In this document: positions 1-5,744 of the stretch, piece after piece
How the letters are laid out: the number at the start of each line of letters is the position of its first letter
Position numbering within the stretch: position 1 is the first letter of the stretch
NCBI GenBank assembly: GCA_021151525.1
Contig: JAGKXD010000166.1
Span: 1-5,789, forward strand
DNA: 5,789 nucleotides
Origin: Cellvibrionaceae bacterium
GTDB taxonomy: Bacteria > Pseudomonadota > Gammaproteobacteria > Pseudomonadales > Cellvibrionaceae
Direction of reading: 5' to 3'
Made by a program: the position numbers and the translations under genes
The notes under the pieces: generated by a model
The model's input: the letters and a program-made list of their open reading frames with translations, nothing else
Database searches by the model: none
What the model was told of the DNA's origin: nothing

Positions 1-284
1 AAGTATTTGTCGCCGATAGTTTTCCAGTTTTCAAATTGGATACCGAGTTTAAATGTAGCATTGGTAGCCTTCATAAACTCCTGCTCGTTGATTCCTAATA
101 GCCGATGAAAAGTTCTCATGGGCGGAATGGTTGCTTCGCCCACACCAATGGTGCCGATATCCTGGGATTCCACCAGTGTAATATCGAGCAACTCACCCAT
201 TTGGTTCGACAAGGCAGCAGCAGTAATCCAGCCAGCAGTACCACCACCGGCAACTACGATCTTCATTTTTTTGTCAGGCATCAT
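1..284 (-). CDS. Flavin-dependent (tryptophan-type) halogenase, N-terminal part, truncated by window edge
   Basis: The 94 visible residues are the N-terminus of a protein in the tryptophan halogenase family (PrnA/RebH type, usually about 500 residues), which uses FADH2, O2 and halide to make HOCl/HOBr for electrophilic halogenation. Visible motifs: the FAD-binding GGGTAGW at residues 13-19, the family signature GVGEATIPP at 47-55, and Lys79 in TFKLGIQF, which aligns with the catalytic Lys79 of PrnA. The second diagnostic motif (WxWxIP) would lie beyond the left edge. Two ATG codons stand in tandem at 284 and 281, and a third at 266 (MKIVVAGGG); I chose 284. No good Shine-Dalgarno precedes any of them, and the start is 7 bp after the stop of the cupin gene, so translational coupling is likely. 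Substrate unknown: relatives next to TonB-dependent receptors are not generally shown to act on free tryptophan. Family call is firm; activity is inference. Confidence 0.93.
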   Translation of the reverse strand, partial: MMPDKKMKIVVAGGGTAGWITAAALSNQMGELLDITLVESQDIGTIGVGEATIPPMRTFHRLLGINEQEFMKATNATFKLGIQFENWKTIGDKY

Positions 285-291
285 GTGATAA

Positions 292-1320
292 TCAACGATT
301 CAATTTGTTAATAAGCAAGGCTCTAAGCTTTCTTGCGTCAAGCCGATCCAATTCTCGCAGAAAACCTTTAGCCTCATCAGGAATGTGCGCACCCGCACTT
401 TCTACACCATCAAAAATATAGTGATTAAATAATTGCTTCCAGCCTTCGCGTTCATGGGGAGATTTATCGCGTATTGCAAGCATCGCCATATATAACGCAT
501 TCATACCGGAAGTTAAGTAAGCGGGCGAATCATCCCACCAATAATTCACCAGCAAATTGTAGCTGTGCAAACTCTCCACGTGGTGCCACCACATACTGGG
601 AATATATATCGCGTCCCCCGGCTCCAACTCTGCAACTTGCGCGGTAAATAGCGCATCCTGGAAGCGCGGAAATTTCTCGAAATCAGGGTTGTTAAAATCA
701 ACCAGACTAATTACCTGACCACCCGGTGTTGGTTCCATTGGGCCTGGGTATAAATTGCTAATTTGATTGGGAGGAAACAAAGTAAATTTGCGTTTACCCG
801 CAACACAGCAAGCAATATTGTCCAATGCATCAAAATGGCACGTCGCCGTAGTTGCGCCGCCAATCCAAATGCTAACCCGTTCACTCATCGCCTCTGGATG
901 TTTGACTCTGGGAATTACCAAATCATTTTCCGCACGCAATCCCGGCAAGTGTGTATCTATTATGTTTGATGCAATGTAATAAGCTGGCGCATCAACCTTA
1001 CCGGCGCATGCCAAGATCGCATCTAGCGTCTCATCAATACGCCCCATAGAACTTTCGTAGTCGAGCGCAGTGCAATTGTCCTTGTAAAACATTCTTCCTT
1101 TATTTTGGGGTGGAATTTTACAAACAATGGTAGAGCCACCGTTGTAAAATTTTTTAACGTAGCTAGCAGACTCCTGATCAGAAACTCGCCCCGCGTCAAC
1201 CAAAGGCCAATTACCTACCAACTGTTTTAGCACCACTGGCTCAGCGGCGGATATAATTTCCGCTGGTATGGCGTCTGGCCGTACACCTCGTAATATTTCT
1301 GTGTGCTTATGGTTAATCAA
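292..1320 (-). CDS. FIH-like JmjC/cupin_8 domain protein, putative Fe(II)/2-oxoglutarate-dependent oxygenase
   Basis: 342-residue cytoplasmic protein with no signal peptide. The cupin_8 (JmjC-type) fold is recognisable across residues 10-265. The iron-binding facial triad is visible as H162-x-D164 in TCHFDALDN and H246 in YIPSMWWHHVESL. The stretches LFPPNQ (181-186), FNNPDFEKFPRFQDA (209-223) and PGDAIYIPSMWWHHVES closely resemble human FIH (asparaginyl hydroxylase), and N168 matches FIH Asn205. The position of FIH Lys214, which holds 2-oxoglutarate, appears to be Arg177 in AGKRKF, with lysines on both sides. The start is a TTG at 1320: a Shine-Dalgarno GAGGTGA lies six bases upstream by its GAGG core, and the next in-frame ATG is near residue 77, inside the fold. 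The gene sits 8 bp after the SapC-family gene and 7 bp before the halogenase. Homologues in such clusters are annotated cupin_8 or pass1-related. A hydroxylase role is inferred from the triad; the substrate is unknown. Confidence 0.92.
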   Translation of the reverse strand: MINHKHTEILRGVRPDAIPAEIISAAEPVVLKQLVGNWPLVDAGRVSDQESASYVKKFYNGGSTIVCKIPPQNKGRMFYKDNCTALDYESSMGRIDETLDAILACAGKVDAPAYYIASNIIDTHLPGLRAENDLVIPRVKHPEAMSERVSIWIGGATTATCHFDALDNIACCVAGKRKFTLFPPNQISNLYPGPMEPTPGGQVISLVDFNNPDFEKFPRFQDALFTAQVAELEPGDAIYIPSMWWHHVESLHSYNLLVNYWWDDSPAYLTSGMNALYMAMLAIRDKSPHEREGWKQLFNHYIFDGVESAGAHIPDEAKGFLRELDRLDARKLRALLINKLNR

Positions 1321-1323
1321 TTA

Positions 1324-1330
1324 TCACCTC
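1324..1330 (-). promoter_or_regulatory. Shine-Dalgarno of the cupin gene, overlapping the SapC-family stop codon
   Basis: Reading on the minus strand, TGAGGTGATAATTG joins the stop codon of the SapC-family gene (TGA, 1331-1329), a Shine-Dalgarno core GAGG (1330-1327) and, six bases later, the TTG start at 1320-1318. The overlap of stop and ribosome-binding site points to translational coupling, and it is the main reason for accepting the rare TTG start. Confidence 0.65.
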
Positions 1331-2084
1331 AACTGCGTAACAGCTTGCGATTTCTCCAATCAATTAGCTTTCTAATATTTGAGAGCGAAGCCGCAATAAA
1401 ATATGCGGACTGGAGAAAGCCAGACCTATTTAATTCTTCCAAGGCAGTACCATTCAGCTCAGCTAGTCTTTTTAAGCTAATCGTTTCAAATCCGCTCATT
1501 TTTAATTTGTTCTGATTTTGGAATTCTATATCTAGTACTACAGATTCTAATAACTCGTGCTTGGAAAAAATGTCGAACATTCTCTTATTCAGCGACATGC
1601 CGTCGTTGATGATTTCCAGCGTCTTGGAAACCTGATTTAGATAAGCGCTGTTGCCACCGTTATTTAAAAACAGCTTATACCCTGCCTCAGAAACCACCTT
1701 GGGGTGATTCATATCAATATGAACCATGGGATGGTGTCGTTCAGCTCCATCAACCATTTCACGATGAATACCAATTGAAAAAGGCCCGCGCGCCATCACG
1801 GCTGGAACATATTCTGCGCTCCACCCCAGGTTCTTTTGTCGCGCCGGATCAATATCGGTCAAAAATAGATTCTCTTCTTTTTCGAAGCCAAAAAGCACCA
1901 ATGCTTGGTACTCACCTGTCTCCAGGTTTTTGCGTAATAAAATGGGGTATTCTTTTTGTACATCAGCGAATTCAGTTACATAGGTAAACGTGCTGGCCAC
2001 ATTATCGCCCAGCTCAGCAGAGTAACGGGGATTAACCTGCACATGCTCGTGCGCGATATTATTTAATGTTTCTATTTTTTGCAT
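1329..2084 (-). CDS. SapC-family protein
   Basis: 251-residue protein of the SapC family (named after a protein linked to the Campylobacter S-layer locus; true function in these clusters unknown). Recognisable features are the N-terminal YPILLRKNLETGEYQALVLFGFEKEENLFL block (about residues 46-75), the aromatic/proline stretch WSAEYVPAVMARGPF, and the C-terminal block ending GFLQSAYFIAASLSNIRKLIDWRNR. There is no signal peptide or membrane segment, so it is probably cytoplasmic despite the S-layer name. Three starts are possible: TTG 2099, ATG 2096 and ATG 2084. I prefer 2084 because GGTGATC, an exact match to the 16S anti-Shine-Dalgarno complement, precedes it at good spacing; 2096 has only a weak AGAG. 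It follows the receptor gene across an intrinsic terminator and leads the tight trio with the cupin and halogenase genes. Family call firm, function not known. Confidence 0.92.
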   Translation of the reverse strand: MQKIETLNNIAHEHVQVNPRYSAELGDNVASTFTYVTEFADVQKEYPILLRKNLETGEYQALVLFGFEKEENLFLTDIDPARQKNLGWSAEYVPAVMARGPFSIGIHREMVDGAERHHPMVHIDMNHPKVVSEAGYKLFLNNGGNSAYLNQVSKTLEIINDGMSLNKRMFDIFSKHELLESVVLDIEFQNQNKLKMSGFETISLKRLAELNGTALEELNRSGFLQSAYFIAASLSNIRKLIDWRNRKLLRS

Positions 2085-2087
2085 CTT

Positions 2088-2094
2088 GATCACC
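2088..2094 (-). promoter_or_regulatory. Shine-Dalgarno deciding the SapC-family start
   Basis: On the minus strand GGTGATC lies immediately before AAG-ATG, giving six bases between the GGTG core and the ATG at 2084. It lies inside the longer alternative reading that begins at TTG 2099 or ATG 2096, so it favours the shorter protein. Confidence 0.55.
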
Positions 2095-2128
2095 ATCAAT
2101 CTCTGCCAGATATTAACTCCAGTAAAAC

Positions 2129-2158
2129 AAAAAAGAGCCGCCTAAGCGACTCTTTTTT
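2129..2158 (-). terminator. Intrinsic terminator between the TonB-dependent receptor and the SapC-family gene
   Basis: On the minus strand, 24 bp after the receptor stop codon, the arms GAGTCGC (2152-2146) and GCGGCTC (2141-2135) pair around a four-base loop TTAG. They are flanked by A6 upstream and T6-G-T4 downstream. In minus-strand RNA the central pair is a U-G wobble, so all seven positions pair; in plus-strand RNA the same position is a C-A mismatch, so it should work best in the minus direction. It lies 45 bp upstream of the SapC-family start and I see no convincing promoter in between, so the downstream genes probably depend on read-through. Confidence 0.82.
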
Positions 2159-2182
2159 CAAGCAATAACTTGGAGAAAGTTA

Positions 2183-5100
2183 TTAGAAGGTGTAACGAAC
2201 ACCCACTTGATAACGAGCACCCAAGTCGTCCAAGCCCCACAACATGTCTTTGTTGCGCGCATGCTCACGACGATCTTCTCCGGTTACGTTGATACCTTCG
2301 AGAGACACATCCAAATTTTCAGTCAGGTGATAAGTCACATTCATGTCAATTTGTGAGTAAGCTTCGATATAGCCTGGGTTATTGGAACCAGCGTTAGTTC
2401 TGTTGAGGAACTCATCACGCCAGTTGTAAGCAAGGCGTGCTTCGATATCATAGTTGTCGTACATCAACACCAGGTTTGCAGTATCGCTGAGACCCAGCAG
2501 AGCAAATTGGTTAGCCGAAATATCCATGTTATCGAACTTCACATCGCCTCTTACAATGGTGTAGTTAGCCATTACACCAAAGCCGGTTTCGCCGAAGAAG
2601 TGTTGTGCTGCAAACTCAGCACCGTAGATTTTCGCTTCTTTGTTGTTCACCGGGCTGCTCATGGTGAATTCCATCAACGGATCTTCTGAAGTCGGATAGA
2701 AATCACAAGCTGCCGCCGTACAGTTTTCACCTAACTCTTGCACCAAGTCTTCAGTGAAGTCAGCCGCACCATTCGGGAATCTCACTGGGTCACGCAGAAT
2801 TGCCATCATTGCATAGAGGTTGCCGTTATCAACGGTTAAACCCTCACTTTGCAGCGCAAGTCTTGCAGCTTGAGCGCGTGGGCCAGCGGTTTGGTCACGA
2901 ATGCCATCAAAAGTACGAACTACGTCTTCTTGGCCAATGAAGTTAATTACGCGCTTCTCGAATATGCCAGCAGATGCATAGCTCGCCTCATCGAAGTACC
3001 ACTCAACTGACAAGTCGAAGTTGCTTGACTCAAGCGGCTTCAACATTGGGTTGTTACCGGTTGCGCGAACTGAAGTACCTTCGTTCAAGCTTGAGCCGTT
3101 GATCGACCAACCACCTACCGCAGCACCCAATTGACCAAGGCCAGCGCGCGCAATAGTTTTGCTAAAGGAGAAGCGAGTCACCAAATCATCAGTTAACTTA
3201 ACCGCTACGTCCAGGTTAGGCAGCAACGCATCGTAGCTGTTGGTGAATGAAGTGGTCACTCCAGCGGCGCGATCTACACGAGTGAAGTCGTTATCAGAGT
3301 TCCACACGAAGTAATCCATGAGCGGGGTATCAGACGACGACACTTGTTTGGTGTCTTCGTAACGCAAGCCAGTCAATACCTCTACTTCGAAACCACCCAG
3401 CTTACCCGGTGTGCTTAACTGCACATAGAAAGCATCAGTGTCTTCCTGAATGTCGTTGTTGCTCTTGCTGTTGCGAACGCCACCCAGTTGAGTATCTTCA
3501 ACACCGATATAGGCTTTTTGTGGCCCGTTGTAGTGGCTAACAAGGAAATTGGCAAGATCACGAGCATCAGCACGGAAGCCAATTGCAGGTGAGCTACCAG
3601 TATTGAAGTCATCGAACTCACCAGCAACATTAAATTCCTCAAACGAGCCAGCTGGGAACTCACCTGGCGCAGATGCACCCCAACCACCTAACACTTGGTT
3701 GTTGTTACCGTTGTAGCTGATGGTGTTTGAACCCATCTCGCGACGCTCGATACCAAAGTCAAAACGACCTTCGTCAAACTTCCAGGACGCATCCACTTTC
3801 GCTTGAGTTACATCGGACAATTGTTCAGCAGAGAATACGCGCATTACTGAAGAGCTCAGGTCACCTTCTTCCAACGCACCGTTGCCATTACTGACGATGC
3901 TGTCATCCAGGGTGTGAGTCCAGCTTGGCAAATCTCTACCCGCAAACTCCCAGGATGCGCCCGTTTTGATGGGTGCACCAACGCCCACATCCAATTCACC
4001 AGAGTAACCTGGACCTTTAGGAATACTTTCAAGCTCTGAATCATGCAGGTCTACATTTACGGTCAACTGATCGTTAACAGCCCAGTCAACATTCAGACCA
4101 AAAGAATCCAAAGTGTCGTCTTGCGCACGATACTGCTGCGAGAAACCTACGTCACGAGTACCGTTATAGCTTTCACGAATAATTTTTGGAGTTGCAATCG
4201 CAGAGTTATCAAACTCTACAAACGTCAGGTTTCCACCGTTTTGAACCCACGTAGTTACTTCCCCACGATTCTCGGTTCTGCTGTTCTCGGCGAATGTGTA
4301 GTCCAGAGTTGCAGTCAGGTCTTCAATTGGCCTGAATTGCAAAGTCAACTGCGCGTTGGTGCGCTCACGTTGTTGATCAGAGAATGCGTAGCGAATGTCG
4401 TTTGGACGAGAATAAAGTTGGCCGACTTCTGGCTCGTTTTGGAAAATTGCTGCAGACGCAGGACGATCATAAATCGTTGCTGAATCACCACCGCCCCACT
4501 CAGCCACACGCCAGTCGTTAACTGTCGCACCGGTAAAACCAGAATCACGCTCTTGATAGCTAGCACTCAGCGAAACCCCGAACATTTCGGAATCATCCGC
4601 CCAGCTTACCAAACCGGATACTTCCGGAGTTACATCGTCACCAGTGCGGTTGGTGGTATCCATCACTGCTTTACCACCCACAGTGGCTTTAAAACCAGCA
4701 GTGTCCAGTGGACGAGCAGTTTTAATGTTTACAGACGCACCCATGCCGCCTGCAGCGACGTTTGCTTTACCTGTTTTGAAAACCTCTACGCCCGAAACAG
4801 ATTCGGAGGCCAAGTTTGCGAAGTCAAATGCGCGCGAGTTACCGCCGCGAGTTTGTGAGTCTGCACCTGAACTACCACCGTAGGCACTGCCAGTTGGCAT
4901 AGTTCTTCCGTTCAGAGTCACCATGTTGTAGTCAGGGCCGAAACCACGCACAGTGATGCGCGAACCTTCACCATTGTTACGGTCAATCGACACACCAGTG
5001 ATACGCTGCAAGGATTCAGCGAGGTTAGTATCTGGGAATTTACCCATGTCTTCAGCGCTAATCGCGTCTACGACACCGGAAGAGTTACGTTTTACATCCA

Positions 5101-5245
5101 TCGCACGCTCTAAAGACGCGCGAATACCGGTCACCATTACTTCTTCAACCGAACCGTCGTCTTGCGCAAAAGCAAAGCCGCTCAACGCTGATGAAGCAAT
5201 AACTGTGGCCAGCATGGTTTTATTGAAACTGACTTTTCTACTCAT
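2183..5245 (-). CDS. TonB-dependent outer-membrane receptor, Xanthomonas/Caulobacter type
   Basis: 1020-residue outer-membrane beta-barrel that takes up a ligand using TonB-ExbBD energy. A signal peptide (basic SRK, hydrophobic core, cleavage likely after AFA at residue 27) is followed by the TonB box region EEVMVTG (34-40). The plug domain covers about 50-175, with the typical FPDTNLAESLQRITGVSIDR, ITVRGFGPDYNMVTLNGR and VEVFKTGKANVAAGGMGASVNIKT stretches. The rest is barrel, ending in GARYQVGVRYTF with the C-terminal Phe used by the BAM complex. There is no extra N-terminal signalling (STN) domain, so sigma/anti-sigma control is not indicated. The class (TIGR01782-like) is commonly associated with oligosaccharide uptake; the actual ligand cannot be read here. 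A CTAAAC segment near residues 840-846 places two cysteines close together, possibly a disulfide in a surface loop. The ATG has Shine-Dalgarno AAGGAG six bases upstream; the gene ends in tandem stops TAATAA. No frameshift seen. Confidence 0.97.
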   Translation of the reverse strand: MSRKVSFNKTMLATVIASSALSGFAFAQDDGSVEEVMVTGIRASLERAMDVKRNSSGVVDAISAEDMGKFPDTNLAESLQRITGVSIDRNNGEGSRITVRGFGPDYNMVTLNGRTMPTGSAYGGSSGADSQTRGGNSRAFDFANLASESVSGVEVFKTGKANVAAGGMGASVNIKTARPLDTAGFKATVGGKAVMDTTNRTGDDVTPEVSGLVSWADDSEMFGVSLSASYQERDSGFTGATVNDWRVAEWGGGDSATIYDRPASAAIFQNEPEVGQLYSRPNDIRYAFSDQQRERTNAQLTLQFRPIEDLTATLDYTFAENSRTENRGEVTTWVQNGGNLTFVEFDNSAIATPKIIRESYNGTRDVGFSQQYRAQDDTLDSFGLNVDWAVNDQLTVNVDLHDSELESIPKGPGYSGELDVGVGAPIKTGASWEFAGRDLPSWTHTLDDSIVSNGNGALEEGDLSSSVMRVFSAEQLSDVTQAKVDASWKFDEGRFDFGIERREMGSNTISYNGNNNQVLGGWGASAPGEFPAGSFEEFNVAGEFDDFNTGSSPAIGFRADARDLANFLVSHYNGPQKAYIGVEDTQLGGVRNSKSNNDIQEDTDAFYVQLSTPGKLGGFEVEVLTGLRYEDTKQVSSSDTPLMDYFVWNSDNDFTRVDRAAGVTTSFTNSYDALLPNLDVAVKLTDDLVTRFSFSKTIARAGLGQLGAAVGGWSINGSSLNEGTSVRATGNNPMLKPLESSNFDLSVEWYFDEASYASAGIFEKRVINFIGQEDVVRTFDGIRDQTAGPRAQAARLALQSEGLTVDNGNLYAMMAILRDPVRFPNGAADFTEDLVQELGENCTAAACDFYPTSEDPLMEFTMSSPVNNKEAKIYGAEFAAQHFFGETGFGVMANYTIVRGDVKFDNMDISANQFALLGLSDTANLVLMYDNYDIEARLAYNWRDEFLNRTNAGSNNPGYIEAYSQIDMNVTYHLTENLDVSLEGINVTGEDRREHARNKDMLWGLDDLGARYQVGVRYTF

Positions 5246-5251
5246 GGAGCT

Positions 5252-5257
5252 CTCCTT
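5252..5257 (-). promoter_or_regulatory. Ribosome-binding site of the TonB-dependent receptor
   Basis: AAGGAG on the minus strand, six bases before the ATG at 5245. It is a near-consensus Shine-Dalgarno, in keeping with a highly expressed outer-membrane protein, and is followed by GAGCTC, which is self-complementary but too short to claim as a control element. Confidence 0.8.
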
Positions 5258-5303
5258 AATTGGATTAATTATGCTCAGGATTTTTTTATGATTAACGCAT
5301 AAA

Positions 5304-5340
5304 CCAAATCACTACACCTAGAGCTGGAGTAATGATCTGG
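5304..5340 (-). promoter_or_regulatory. Imperfect inverted repeat / RNA stem-loop in the receptor leader
   Basis: On the minus strand, arms CCAGATCATTACTCC (5340-5326) and GGTGTAGTGATTTGG (5318-5304) flank a seven-base loop. As DNA 12 of 15 positions are complementary. As minus-strand RNA, two of the three misfits become G-U or U-G wobbles, leaving one U-U mismatch, so 14 of 15 pair; in plus-strand RNA these would be A-C mismatches. It lies 58 bp upstream of the receptor ATG. No proper U-tract follows, so it is not a standard terminator. It may be a leader hairpin or a protein operator; pairing is seen, function is inferred. Confidence 0.55.
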
Positions 5341-5457
5341 AAATCACCTTGGTCGCAAGATGAAAGGGTCACACCGGGCTTTGTCGCCTGCCTCCACAGT
5401 TACCAATTGCCGTTATTGTGATTCTGAATGAGACATAGCCCGCAACCGGTATTGTTG

Positions 5458-5469
5458 GATACAAGTATC
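5458..5469. repeat. Short inverted repeat next to a possible -10 box
   Basis: Perfect five-base arms GATAC and GTATC around AA. It overlaps the only decent -10-like hexamer in the region (TATGAT on the minus strand, 5472-5467), so it could be a small operator. Such repeats arise by chance, so this is a weak call. Confidence 0.25.
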
Positions 5470-5673
5470 ATATGTTCAGTTTGACTACAAGAAATTGAGA
5501 CGGCAGCCAAAACTATTTAGATAGACTGTTACTCAACAACACACATTGGCACAAAAAACAGCCAACAGTAGCATTCAAGAAACACATTTTTATTAGCAAA
5601 ATATACGGTCAGAAAAAAACGCTTTGCCCAAAGGACTATAGAAGACTGGGAAGCATTGCTTAGAACAATTTTC

Positions 5674-5699
5674 CATTAATAAAAATGTTTTTATTAATG
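5674..5699. repeat. AT-rich 26-bp near-perfect palindrome
   Basis: Arms CATTAATAAAAA (5674-5685) and TTTTTATTAATG (5688-5699) are exact reverse complements around a two-base centre TG. The length and exactness are well above chance even in AT-rich DNA. It lies about 430 bp upstream of the receptor start. It could be an operator for a dimeric regulator or an AU-only stem downstream of the neighbouring gene; with no GC pairs in its core it would be a poor intrinsic terminator. Confidence 0.6.
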
Positions 5700-5721
5700 C
5701 TTCATGAGATGGTAAAACTCA

Positions 5722-5744
5722 CCCGATTACTAATCGGGCTTTTC
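5722..5744. terminator. Hairpin resembling a transcription terminator at the upstream boundary
   Basis: CCCGATTA (5722-5729) and TAATCGGG (5731-5738) are perfect complements around one base. On the plus strand the stem is followed by CTTTTC; on the minus strand by TGAGTTTTA and preceded by GAAAAG. The tail is short in both directions, and better placed on the plus strand. On the minus strand the stop of the candidate upstream gene lies inside the stem. It is probably a weak bidirectional terminator that insulates the receptor leader. Confidence 0.5.

Larger units (their letters stand above)
5246..5729 (-). promoter_or_regulatory. Long non-coding leader/promoter region of the receptor operon
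   Basis: About 480 bp with no credible gene on either strand. It must hold the promoter of the receptor operon, since the hairpin at 5722-5738 lies at its upstream end. The right-hand part (about 5480-5700) is AT-rich; the left-hand part (about 5300-5450) is more GC-rich and contains several short complementary segments. I could not find a sigma-70 promoter with both boxes good; the best -10 candidate is TATGAT (minus strand, 5472-5467), whose -35 is poor. Individual elements are listed separately. Confidence 0.6.

Noticed and set aside
105..311. Plus-strand open frame opposite the halogenase
   Set aside because: Antisense to the FAD-binding and GVGEATIPP motifs of the halogenase, which are clearly real.
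4043..4483. Plus-strand open frame of 146 codons inside the receptor gene
   Set aside because: It is wholly antisense to the receptor, has no recognisable domain and an unnatural composition; the receptor reading is unambiguous.
4953..5291. Plus-strand open frame of 112 codons over the receptor 5' end
   Set aside because: Mirror of the signal peptide, TonB box and plug coding sequence; no family features.
5341..5400. Possible riboswitch (the GGCGACAAAGCCCGG stretch recalls cyclic-di-GMP leaders)
   Set aside because: The resemblance is limited to a few bases; the GNRA tetraloop/receptor arrangement and the paired helices of that class could not be found.
5467..5495. Sigma-70 promoter with TATGAT as -10
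   Set aside because: The -10 is good, but at 16-17 bases spacing the -35 is TTTCTT or ATTTCT, with no extended -10. Not enough to annotate as a promoter.
5517..5565. TTGGC...GCCAA inverted repeat and CTAT...ATAG repeat
   Set aside because: Arms of only four to five bases in AT-rich sequence, expected by chance.
5613..5633. CTTTG/CAAAG hairpin followed by seven T on the minus strand
   Set aside because: It looks like a terminator, but the stem is only four to five pairs with a tiny loop and two bases before the T-run, and no gene end lies near enough. Too weak to list.
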